NCBI GenBank assembly: GCA_934351925.1
Contig: CAKRJT010000007.1
Coordinates: 57,114-121,113, forward strand
DNA from: an uncultured Lachnospiraceae bacterium
GTDB lineage: Bacteria > Bacillota > Clostridia > Lachnospirales > Lachnospiraceae
Length of the DNA: 64,000 nucleotides
Reading direction: 5' to 3'
The notes under the pieces were generated by a model that ran no database searches, was not told where the DNA came from, and saw nothing but the letters and a program-made list of their open reading frames with translations. Positions 16,150-24,030 of this stretch are shown here, piece after piece; position 1 is the first letter of the stretch, and every line of letters begins with the position of its first letter. The translations under genes and the position numbers were made by a program.

Positions 16150-18401
16150 AGTATATAAATTTTATGAAGGGACATAAAAAATTTCTTGCTTTTACGGTAC
16201 TGGAGATATTATTTTTTGCTTTTCTTTTGGTCAAATCCATCCATCCTGCATACAGCACGACCGTAGTGCTTGACAATATTACAGGTGCGGACGGCAAGGG
16301 ATATGCCGAGCTTCCTTATGGTGCGTATGAGGTACAGATAAATTATGAATTTTTGAAGGATATTGAGTTTGTAGGAATGGATTTTTACATGAATCCGCAG
16401 TTTGCTCCTTACATGTTTCAGTATTCCGGCCTCCAGATTGAACTGGGTGAATCCTCGTTGACAACATTATGCTGGAGTAAGGCATTCTGGGATACGGAGA
16501 CAGTTGAATTCGGCATCAGAGGTTACACGGATGCGGATGCGGTCAGACTTTCAAGCGTGACATTCAATGAAAAAATATCATATCGTATAGTTTATGTGCT
16601 TACCGCCCTGGCACTTCTTATGCTGTTTAACTTTGTCGTATATTATTTCTTCATGAAAGAGAATTCAAAGAATAAAAACACGGTGCTGGGAATAGCTGCG
16701 ATTACGATTCTTTCAAGCCTTCCTTTTATTTCAGACTACATGTACGACGGCCACGATTTGATGTTTCATATGAATAGAATTGTCTCTATGGCTCTTGGAA
16801 TCAGGGAAGGAAACTGGAGGATATACATACAGTCCCACATGCTCAACGGATACGGCTATGCGACACCGATTTTTTATCCGCAGTTATTCCTGTATATTCC
16901 TGCCTTGCTGTACAGTATGTATGTGCCGTTGTACAAATGCTATTATATATATGTCATATCGGTCAATGCGGCAACATGTATCATAGCATGGTATTCATTC
17001 GGAAAGGTGGCAAAAAACAGAAAGACAGCTTTTACGGCATGTGCCATGTACTGTCTTTCAATCTACAGGCTTATGAATGTGTATGCGAGAGCAGCCGTTG
17101 GTGAATATACGGCAATGGCATTTTTTCCTCTCGTTTTGTACGGCTTTTATAGCTTATATATAAAAGCTGAAGATAAAATTAATTATAAGGATACGCTGCC
17201 GATAATTTTCGGCCTTTCGGGAATTATTCAGTGCCATATTTTGTCAGTCGAAATTATTGCTCAATATATAGTGGTGTTTGTTCTGGTGTTTGCACGCAAG
17301 ACATTCCGTAAAAAAAGATTCATGGCACTGGCCATGGCGGCCATCGTGACATTTTTATTGAACATCGGCGTGATTTATATACTCTTTGCCGGAATGAAAA
17401 TGAACATACTTCTTCATCATATAAGTGCTTCAAATATTCAGGCTGATGCACTTACACCTGCTCAGATATTCGGATTGTTCGGACATACAATCGGAACAAG
17501 CAATGATTCGGGAACGGCGTATGATATGCCGTTTACGCCGGGAATTGCAATTCTTACTGTATGTGTAATTATGCTATGGTTTGTGATAAACAGTAAAAGA
17601 TATTCAAAAAAAGCTGCTGATAAGGATGTTAGGAACGGAAAAATTGTATTGGCTTTTTTTGCTTTTTCCATACTGCTTGCATCGCAGCTTTTTCCTTGGG
17701 ACGGAATAGGAATGAAGCACTTTGGGGCAAAGCTTGAGAACATACTGTCCGTAATTCAGTTTCCGTGGAGGTATATGAGCATGGCGGCTGCAATAGGAAG
17801 CTTTGCCTGCGTTATTCTTCTCAATATGATTATGGAAATCAAGTCGGAGAAGACCGGTAGTGTGATGTGTGCGTTTTTTACCGTTCTGATATTGGTTCCG
17901 GCACTGCATTTTTATACTGATTATGTGTACTCATCTGAGACAATCAGCATGTATTCCGAACAAGACTGTGACAGTATGGCTATAGGTATGTATGAATATT
18001 TTCCGGAAGGAGCGTCAATTGACAGAATAGAGGACGGCTCTGACTATATGCCTGAGTATGACTCGGAGAAGATTTCTGTTGAAAACTATAATTATTCTGC
18101 CGGAATCACAAGGATGGACGTGGTAAACGACGGGGATGAGAATACGATAATTGTTCCCATACTCAATTATTCGGGATACAGAGCTTATGATGAGATGACG
18201 ATGCAGGAGCTTCCGATTGTAAACGGACTGTTTGACAGGGTGGCTGTGATTATTCCTAAGGAGTATACGGGAACGGTATGTATATGCTATGAGGCTCCAG
18301 CAGGCTGGAAAATTGCCGAAGCAGGCTCAATTATTATCCTGCTTGGTCTTGTGGGGACATGCATTTATCAAAAAAGAAAAAATATAAAAAATAATAGTTA
18401 A
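16146..18401 (+). CDS. Large polytopic membrane protein (YfhO / GT-C-like)
   Basis: A 751-residue protein with a transmembrane segment at about 13-33, an extracytoplasmic region to about 140, roughly ten further hydrophobic segments from 143 to 585, an outer C-terminal domain, and a final helix near 725-743 followed by a basic tail (QKRKNIKN). The layout and short motifs (YDGHDLMFHMNRI, NVYARAAVGEY) resemble YfhO-like and '6-pyruvoyl-tetrahydropterin synthase-related' membrane proteins, thought to be GT-C type glycosyltransferases acting on cell-surface polymers. The substrate is unknown. It starts at an ATG overlapping the stop of the broken copy upstream. Confidence 0.6.
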   Translation: MKYINFMKGHKKFLAFTVLEILFFAFLLVKSIHPAYSTTVVLDNITGADGKGYAELPYGAYEVQINYEFLKDIEFVGMDFYMNPQFAPYMFQYSGLQIELGESSLTTLCWSKAFWDTETVEFGIRGYTDADAVRLSSVTFNEKISYRIVYVLTALALLMLFNFVVYYFFMKENSKNKNTVLGIAAITILSSLPFISDYMYDGHDLMFHMNRIVSMALGIREGNWRIYIQSHMLNGYGYATPIFYPQLFLYIPALLYSMYVPLYKCYYIYVISVNAATCIIAWYSFGKVAKNRKTAFTACAMYCLSIYRLMNVYARAAVGEYTAMAFFPLVLYGFYSLYIKAEDKINYKDTLPIIFGLSGIIQCHILSVEIIAQYIVVFVLVFARKTFRKKRFMALAMAAIVTFLLNIGVIYILFAGMKMNILLHHISASNIQADALTPAQIFGLFGHTIGTSNDSGTAYDMPFTPGIAILTVCVIMLWFVINSKRYSKKAADKDVRNGKIVLAFFAFSILLASQLFPWDGIGMKHFGAKLENILSVIQFPWRYMSMAAAIGSFACVILLNMIMEIKSEKTGSVMCAFFTVLILVPALHFYTDYVYSSETISMYSEQDCDSMAIGMYEYFPEGASIDRIEDGSDYMPEYDSEKISVENYNYSAGITRMDVVNDGDENTIIVPILNYSGYRAYDEMTMQELPIVNGLFDRVAVIIPKEYTGTVCICYEAPAGWKIAEAGSIIILLGLVGTCIYQKRKNIKNNS

Positions 18402-18405
18402 AACG

Positions 18406-18439
18406 AAAAAAGTGATGCCTATTGTGGCGTCACTTTTTT
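18406..18439. terminator. Bidirectional terminator overlapping a CDS end
   Basis: AAAAAAGTGATGCC pairs with GGCGTCACTTTTTT around a six-base loop. It serves the convergent genes on both sides; the last seven codons of the minus-strand gene lie inside it. Confidence 0.85.
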
Positions 18440-18817
18440 AATTTGGTTGACCAAGGTGTTATAGGCGAGAGTGTTGTTGCCTGCTTTGATTTCATACATA
18501 CTGTGGTTCGGAGCTTCGATGAACAATACAAAGTGAAGCTTATGGCTTACAATCTCCTCGTATTTAAGCTGAATGGTGAGCTTGATTGTTCCGTCTTTTT
18601 TGCTCTCAATAAAATAGAGATATCTCTCGGTGAGTGCAAAATAGCCTCTCACGAAGCCTGTACCGACAGTCAGATTGGCCATGCTTGCGTATAACACTTT
18701 CTGGTTTCCGATGATAGTGTGGAGCTGTTCGTCCATCTTCTTTTTTTGAAGATTCTCTGAGAAGAATATCAGGAATACTACAACTATCACAAGCAGTAAT
18801 GCTAGAATACCCGGCAT
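18419..18817 (-). CDS. Membrane-anchored small protein of unknown function
   Basis: A 132-residue protein with a long N-terminal hydrophobic helix (residues 3-20) and a soluble remainder with alternating beta-like strands (GYFALTERYLYFIES, KLTIQLKYEEIVSHK), suggestive of a small PH/GRAM-like fold; this fold guess is inference. The start has AAGGAG upstream on the minus strand. No family name is assigned. Its 3' end is embedded in the terminator stem shared with the convergent gene. Confidence 0.6.
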   Translation of the reverse strand: MPGILALLLVIVVVFLIFFSENLQKKKMDEQLHTIIGNQKVLYASMANLTVGTGFVRGYFALTERYLYFIESKKDGTIKLTIQLKYEEIVSHKLHFVLFIEAPNHSMYEIKAGNNTLAYNTLVNQIKKVTPQ

Positions 18818-18880
18818 AGTGTTTCTCCTTTTCCTTTAAAAGATATAATAAGCAAAAGAAATTGTATCACAATAATAATT

Positions 18881-18912
18881 TGCTTGCAAGCAGTTCAAAG
18901 AATGATTATAAT
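18881..18912 (+). promoter_or_regulatory. Promoter of the Fur-family gene with palindromic -35 region
   Basis: TTGCAA (18884-18889), a 17-base spacer and TATAAT (18907-18912). The -35 box lies inside the perfect palindrome TGCTTGCAAGCA (18881-18892), a possible operator. It does not resemble a classical Fur box. Confidence 0.55.
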
Positions 18913-18943
18913 ATCTATTAAGTATTGTTTTGGAGTAATGGAT

Positions 18944-19447
18944 ATGGAAAGTAATGAAAAAGGTGCATACCGCACAAAGCAACGGGAAATCATATTGGAC
19001 TACCTTAAAAAATGTCAGGACAGTCATGTGACCATAGACGAGGTTACAGACCATCTCAAGAATGAAGGCAACAAGGTAGGACGCACAACCATATACCGGT
19101 ATATGGAGAAACTTGCGGACGAGGGTTTCCTCAGGAAGTATTACATAGAGGAGGGAGTCGGTGCCTGCTACCAGTATCAGGGCGAGGATGTCTCCTGCCA
19201 CAATCATTTTCATCTCAAATGTGTCAAGTGCGGTAAGCTGTTCCATGTAAGCTGTGATTTTCTGCAGCAGATAGAGGAGCATGTATATGAACACCACCAT
19301 TTCTTAGTTGACAACTCCAAGACCGTACTGTACGGAATCTGTGAGGATTGTCAGTCAGGCATGGGAGACGAGCCCAACACACATCATGGGGAATGTGGCT
19401 GCGGACATGAACACGATGACGATAATAAGACAGGAAGAGGAGAATAG
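18944..19447 (+). CDS. Fur family metal-responsive regulator
   Basis: A 167-residue protein of the Fur/Zur/PerR family: an N-terminal winged helix (about 8-85, with GRTTIYRYMEKLADEGF as recognition helix region) and a C-terminal dimerisation domain with two Cys pairs, CVKCGKLFHVSC and GICEDC, for structural zinc, plus an HNHFHLKC sensor-site segment. The last 25 residues are unusual: a His/Cys-rich metal-binding tail (HHGECGCGHEHDDD). The ATG at 18944 fits TGGAG better than the ATG at 18938. Only two bases separate it from lysA. The metal sensed cannot be decided; the tail hints at zinc or nickel. Confidence 0.85.
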   Translation: MESNEKGAYRTKQREIILDYLKKCQDSHVTIDEVTDHLKNEGNKVGRTTIYRYMEKLADEGFLRKYYIEEGVGACYQYQGEDVSCHNHFHLKCVKCGKLFHVSCDFLQQIEEHVYEHHHFLVDNSKTVLYGICEDCQSGMGDEPNTHHGECGCGHEHDDDNKTGRGE

Positions 19448-19449
19448 CC

Positions 19450-20724
19450 ATGGAAAAGAAACCATTTGTCACACTTGAACAGTTGAGGGAAATCGATAAG
19501 ACCTATCCTACACCTTATCACATTTATGATGAGAAGGGCATCAGAGAGAATGTAAAAAGACTTAAGGAGGCATTTTCATGGAACAAGGGCTTTAGGGAAT
19601 ACTTTGCGGTAAAAGCCACTCCTAATCCATTTTTGGTGAATATACTCAAGGAGTATGACTGCGGCGTTGACTGTTCATCTCTGACGGAGCTTATGTTTGC
19701 AAAGGCTCTTGATTTTGACGGACAGCATATTATGTTCTCTTCGAACGCTACTCCGGCAGAGGAGTTTGAATATGCACATAAGATTAATGCAACAATAAAT
19801 CTTGACGATTTTACACATATACAGTTTTTAGATGACATCTGCGGCATACCCGAGACCATATCCTGCCGATTCAATCCGGGCGGATATTTCCAGATTGCCA
19901 ATTCGATAATGGATAATCCGGGCGATGCCAAGTACGGCTTTACCAAGGAGCAGCTCATCGAGGGCTTCAAGCTGTTAAAGCAGAAGGGGGCTAAGCATTT
20001 CGGTATCCATGCATTCCTTGCAAGCAATACAGTAACCAACGAATACTATCCTGCACTTGCGAAGATTCTGTTTGAGCTTGCCGTTGAGGTAACTGAAAAG
20101 ACAGGCTGTGACATTAAGTTTATCAACCTCTCGGGCGGAATAGGAGTGCCTTACAGACCTGACCAGGAGCCGAACGATATCTATGCCATCGGCGAGGGTG
20201 TCAGAAAGGTATACGAAGAGGTATTAGTTCCTGCCGGGATGGGCGATGTGGCAATATACACGGAGCTTGGACGCTTTATGATGGCTCCTTACGGACATCT
20301 TGTTACCAAGGCTATTCACGAGAAACACACATACAAGGAATACATCGGCTGTGATGCGTGTGCGGCTAATCTTATGCGTCCGGCTATGTATGGTGCATAC
20401 CACCATATTACTGTTATGGGCAAGGAGAATGAGCCATGTGACCACAAGTATGACGTGACGGGTTCACTCTGCGAGAACAATGATAAGTTCGCCATCGACC
20501 GCATGCTGCCTAAGATTGACATGGGAGATTTTCTTGTAATTCACGATACAGGCGCACATGGTTTCTCGATGGGATATAATTATAATGGAAAGCTGCGTTC
20601 GGCAGAGCTCCTGCTGTGCGAGGACGGCTCGGTGAAGCTTATAAGACGCGCTGAGACACCGAAGGACTATTTCGCAACCTTCGACTGCTTTCACATTTTC
20701 GATAAGGTATTAGAAGAAAATTAA
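19450..20724 (+). CDS. lysA: Diaminopimelate decarboxylase
   Basis: A 424-residue fold-type III PLP decarboxylase. The PLP lysine is in YFAVKATPN (about residue 54), the glycine-rich phosphate site is INLSGGIGVPY near 228, and the C-terminal active-site segment is CDACAANLMRPAMYGAYHH near 305. It converts meso-diaminopimelate to lysine. A slightly divergent LysA (HAFLASN in place of the usual HIGS segment), so a related amino-acid decarboxylase is possible. GAGGAG precedes the ATG, and it is co-transcribed with the Fur-type regulator. Confidence 0.82.
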   Translation: MEKKPFVTLEQLREIDKTYPTPYHIYDEKGIRENVKRLKEAFSWNKGFREYFAVKATPNPFLVNILKEYDCGVDCSSLTELMFAKALDFDGQHIMFSSNATPAEEFEYAHKINATINLDDFTHIQFLDDICGIPETISCRFNPGGYFQIANSIMDNPGDAKYGFTKEQLIEGFKLLKQKGAKHFGIHAFLASNTVTNEYYPALAKILFELAVEVTEKTGCDIKFINLSGGIGVPYRPDQEPNDIYAIGEGVRKVYEEVLVPAGMGDVAIYTELGRFMMAPYGHLVTKAIHEKHTYKEYIGCDACAANLMRPAMYGAYHHITVMGKENEPCDHKYDVTGSLCENNDKFAIDRMLPKIDMGDFLVIHDTGAHGFSMGYNYNGKLRSAELLLCEDGSVKLIRRAETPKDYFATFDCFHIFDKVLEEN

Positions 20725-20742
20725 TCAGAAGAGGATTTATTT

Positions 20743-22149
20743 ATGGCTGAATTAAGTAACGTAGCGGCTGAGCTTTCCAAGGGAAAGAATGTCGACATGA
20801 ATTTACCGAAATATGCTGACGGTATGAACTCACTTTATGGCAGGATGGGCTATGTGAAGCTTGCCCTCAATCTTTATTCCTTTGCGGAAGTGTACGGTGA
20901 AGATACGCAGTATACGCAGCTTGTCTCAGACTATGCACTAAGACTTGCCAACACAGTGAAAGCCGGAATTTCAGGCGGGAACACGGACGGCGCTGACGCG
21001 GCCAAGGCTCTTGGCGACATCGATGAGCTGCGAAACGAGCTTATTGAGAGAATGGAGATACTCACAGCTTATACGGACAGATTTCAGGTCTTTGAGTATG
21101 TGTTAAACCGCATTGAGTACAATTTCAAGAAATGTGATATCAACTCGGATTACTACGATGATAAGTTTGAAAAGGACATTCTCAACTATATCGTATCCGA
21201 CAAGGATAACTCTGTTGTCAATATGAAGATTGGACAGGTAGTGAGCCAGATACCTATGCGGCTTTCAAAGAACAAGTTCTTCGAGCTTCTTCACGATGCA
21301 TTTACACTCTACAAGGGCTCGGATACCGCCGCGGTGGAGGACTTCATCTATATGCTTCGCTCGGTTTCCATGCTCCACACACCAGAGAACTTCGACTCGG
21401 CGTTCGAGGTGTTAGCCGACAGCCTGAACAGGCTTGAGAGCTACTCCTATGTCGATATGTCCGAGGAGGACTATTTCGAGGCGGCCGGTGTTCTCGCCGA
21501 TGCAGCCGAATACGTTGTGAACGCCACAGACGTTTTTGTGCTTCTGATGGATGCAGTAAACGATGCCTACATGGTTCTCTTAACTGCTGACAAAGCAATT
21601 GTCGACGGCACTGCAAGACAGCACTGCCTCAAGATTATTGATATGGCACTTGATGCGATATATGACCGCGTGCTCCCAACAGAAGACTCCTTTGACAGCT
21701 TTGTTGCAATCGAAGGTGTACAGGAGAAGCTCTCAACACAGCTCTCCTCCGACAGTTATGCGCTTGATGATGTCCGCAGTTCCTACATGGACAGAGCAGA
21801 GCAGTTAGGGCTTGCGGACGCCTATGAGAAGCTCTTTAAGCTGGAAAGACTATGTTCGGGAAGCAGCTTTATGAAGCTTGCCGAGGACGAGCTCTCGAAT
21901 ATTATTGCGGATGAAGCATATATTAACAGCAGATGCGACGAGCTGACCAACGAGCTTGCGGACTTCTTCTCGGAGCACGAGAGACCCTTTAACAGGGCAG
22001 TAATGTCAGGGATACTCGGAAGCCTCCCTGTGTTCTTCAACAATATGGAGGAGATCAAAAAATATATACATGTTGCACTTGGACAGTGCAGCGATGAGGC
22101 TGAGCGCAAATCATGCATGAAGCTCATGCTTGATCTGATGAGTGAATAG
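20743..22149 (+). CDS. Uncharacterised all-helical protein
   Basis: A 468-residue, acidic, apparently cytosolic protein with no signal peptide and no motif I recognise. The composition (rich in Leu, Glu, Asp, Ala; few glycines) and regular heptad-like spacing suggest an all-alpha, possibly repeat-type scaffold. It begins MAELSNVAAELSKGKN after AGAGGA, 18 bases after lysA, and is followed by another unknown gene after a hairpin element. Codon use matches the flanking genes, so it seems long resident. Confidence 0.6.
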   Translation: MAELSNVAAELSKGKNVDMNLPKYADGMNSLYGRMGYVKLALNLYSFAEVYGEDTQYTQLVSDYALRLANTVKAGISGGNTDGADAAKALGDIDELRNELIERMEILTAYTDRFQVFEYVLNRIEYNFKKCDINSDYYDDKFEKDILNYIVSDKDNSVVNMKIGQVVSQIPMRLSKNKFFELLHDAFTLYKGSDTAAVEDFIYMLRSVSMLHTPENFDSAFEVLADSLNRLESYSYVDMSEEDYFEAAGVLADAAEYVVNATDVFVLLMDAVNDAYMVLLTADKAIVDGTARQHCLKIIDMALDAIYDRVLPTEDSFDSFVAIEGVQEKLSTQLSSDSYALDDVRSSYMDRAEQLGLADAYEKLFKLERLCSGSSFMKLAEDELSNIIADEAYINSRCDELTNELADFFSEHERPFNRAVMSGILGSLPVFFNNMEEIKKYIHVALGQCSDEAERKSCMKLMLDLMSE

Positions 22150-22190
22150 TGTGGAAAACACATAAAGTGCACGTTTTTCATTAGTTCAGT
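22150..22190 (+). repeat. Hairpin element, divergent copy
   Basis: GTGT/ACAC, then a GTGCACGTTTTTCATT segment matching the elements at 10804 and 22588 but lacking the GC-rich second hairpin. Confidence 0.4.
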
Positions 22191-22219
22191 GGCTGTAGAC
22201 GATAACAGGAGGTGAAGTG

Positions 22220-22555
22220 ATGGCGGCACACTATATCTGGTATGATAATCTGTATTTTCATGAGGATAATGTAAGAAAGAAGGAGCGTCTGCTCCGCCGT
22301 CTTGAGAAGGGTAAGCTCACGCCCGATATATATGTACTTACACTTTCTGAGTCGAAGGAGCACAATATACTTGATATCTACAATTCGCTCGAGCTCATGC
22401 AGCCACACTATAAGAACAGGGATAAATATGTTGTCGGCATAGCACGCGGCAGGGAGGAAGCGATAGCGCTTGCCGCCTCCATCGTGGAGGAGATGTATGC
22501 CTCAGAAAAGGGCTTTGATATAAGAAGCTTTCTCAATTTCCGTGAGAAGGATTGA
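22220..22555 (+). CDS. Uncharacterised protein of 111 residues
   Basis: A small soluble protein beginning MAAHYIWYDNLYFHEDN and containing a charged KKERLLRRLEKGKL segment and a mixed alpha/beta C-terminal half (YVVGIARGREEAIALAASIVEE). The ribosome site AGGAGG at 22208-22213 supports the ATG at 22220; the GTG at 22217 is too close. I do not recognise the family. It follows the unknown helical protein and may act with it. Confidence 0.6.
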   Translation: MAAHYIWYDNLYFHEDNVRKKERLLRRLEKGKLTPDIYVLTLSESKEHNILDIYNSLELMQPHYKNRDKYVVGIARGREEAIALAASIVEEMYASEKGFDIRSFLNFREKD

Positions 22556-22587
22556 ACAACAGCTCATCTTTTCCGGCATGGGGATAG

Positions 22588-22651
22588 TGTGAAACCGTAA
22601 AAAGCACGTTTTTCATTACTATTTGTGTCGCCGCTTGGCGGCAGAATGGAG
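22588..22651 (+). repeat. Double-hairpin element carrying a ribosome site, copy 2
   Basis: Very similar to 10804-10862: CCGTAAAAAGCACGTTTTTCATT, then the hairpin GCCGC-TTG-GCGGC (22630-22642) and AGAATGGAG as ribosome site for the TTG start at 22657. Confidence 0.7.
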
Positions 22652-22656
22652 ATTAG

Positions 22657-23580
22657 TTGGTATTTCTAAATATTTTATTATGTATTCTAAAGATTATAGG
22701 CATTGTCATACTTGCGGTTTTGGGCATTGTGCTTTTGCTTCTCTGCCTTCTTTTGTTTGTTCCTATCCGCTATACGGTCAATGCATCGTACCACGAAAAG
22801 CCTCGTGCCGCGGCTCATGTGACATATCTTCTGAGGCTTCTGCATATTCAGTTTGACTTAGATGGCAAGGAGTCCGAGCTTAAAATAAAGATTTTCGGGC
22901 ATAATATTTCCGAGGCAGATGCACCCGTCGACGATAATGCAGAGCCAAAAAGAGATAAGCACGAAAGTGACGGACCGCATAAGGGCGGGAAAAAGGAAAC
23001 CGGCAACAGTACAGATAACAAGCCGACAAAGGATGGCCGGCAGCTTATTACCACGACAACTTCAGCAGCTTCTAAGCCGGACGACGCTGAACCGGCTGAC
23101 AGCAGCAATGAGCGTACCAATAAGAGCTCACCTGATACCAAAAGCAGATCTGACACAAAAGAGGCAAAGGAAGATAAGAAAAACAAGGCTGTGGCCTCCG
23201 GCGGCAGATCTGACAGTATGGCAGACAAAATTAAGGCTGTGACGACACTGCTAAAGGCTGACAGCCCTATGCTGAAATTCCTTTTTAAGCAGCTAAAGCT
23301 GCTGTTTAAGCATATTTTACCCGGCAGCCACGTCATAAACATTCGACTCGGTCTTGACGATCCGGCAATGCTCGGCGAGATAGTGGGGGCGGTGGCAGTT
23401 TTAAGAGCCATGACAGGTCTGGTAATAAATATTTCACCCGTCTGGGACGATAAAGTATTCGAGGCGGAAGTCTCACTCAAGGGCAGAATTGTACTCGGCA
23501 GGATATTATTTATAGCTGCCCGGGTATATTTCAATAAAAAAGTCAGAAAATTTATTAATACCGTGAAGAATTCACGTTAA
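22657..23580 (+). CDS. DUF2953 membrane-anchored protein (YtfI-like)
   Basis: A 307-residue protein with an N-terminal hydrophobic segment (4-33), a FVPIRYTV motif typical of DUF2953, a long low-complexity Lys/Asp/Ser/Thr-rich spacer (about 90-190) and a C-terminal beta/alpha region (INIRLGLDDPAMLGEIVG). The start is TTG, set by GGAG five bases upstream. In Bacillus the homologue ytfI lies next to ytfJ (gerW), exactly as here, so a sporulation or germination role is inferred from context. Confidence 0.75.
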   Translation: MVFLNILLCILKIIGIVILAVLGIVLLLLCLLLFVPIRYTVNASYHEKPRAAAHVTYLLRLLHIQFDLDGKESELKIKIFGHNISEADAPVDDNAEPKRDKHESDGPHKGGKKETGNSTDNKPTKDGRQLITTTTSAASKPDDAEPADSSNERTNKSSPDTKSRSDTKEAKEDKKNKAVASGGRSDSMADKIKAVTTLLKADSPMLKFLFKQLKLLFKHILPGSHVINIRLGLDDPAMLGEIVGAVAVLRAMTGLVINISPVWDDKVFEAEVSLKGRIVLGRILFIAARVYFNKKVRKFINTVKNSR

Positions 23581-23596
23581 ACAGGAGGAATGGAAT

Positions 23597-23995
23597 ATGG
23601 CAGATAACAACAAGTTTAATTCGACAGTTGAGTCTCTCTTTTCGGGAATGGACAGCTTTGTAAGTGCTAAGACGGTCGTTGGTGATGCGGTCACGGTAAA
23701 CGACACCATCATCGTACCTCTCGTCGATGTCGCATTCGGCGTCGGCGCCGGAGCCTTTTCAGGCGATACCAAGAACAATGCGGGAGGCGGCCTCGGCGCT
23801 AAGCTTTCACCGAGCGCTGTCCTTGTAATTCAGAATGGACAAACCAAGCTTGTGAACGTAAAAAATCAGGATACCGTCACAAAAATTCTCGACATGGTTC
23901 CTGACCTCGTCGACAAGGTAACAGATATCGCAAGCGGAAAAAAGAATAAAAAAGATGAAGCCGTAGACGAAGCCATAAAGGATATGTCGGAATAG
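23597..23995 (+). CDS. gerW: Sporulation protein GerW (YtfJ)
   Basis: A 132-residue GerW-family protein. The family core is plain: SLFSGMDSFVSAKTVVGDAV, then the glycine-rich FGVGAGAFSG and GGGLGAKLSPSAVLVI segments. In Bacillus subtilis YtfJ/GerW is a forespore protein needed for germination. AGGAGG precedes the ATG, and the gene lies 16 bases after the DUF2953 gene, forming the conserved pair. Confidence 0.9.
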   Translation: MADNNKFNSTVESLFSGMDSFVSAKTVVGDAVTVNDTIIVPLVDVAFGVGAGAFSGDTKNNAGGGLGAKLSPSAVLVIQNGQTKLVNVKNQDTVTKILDMVPDLVDKVTDIASGKKNKKDEAVDEAIKDMSE

Positions 23996-24030
23996 ATGCC
24001 GGAGGCTTAACACAGGATAGGGGTGGCATA

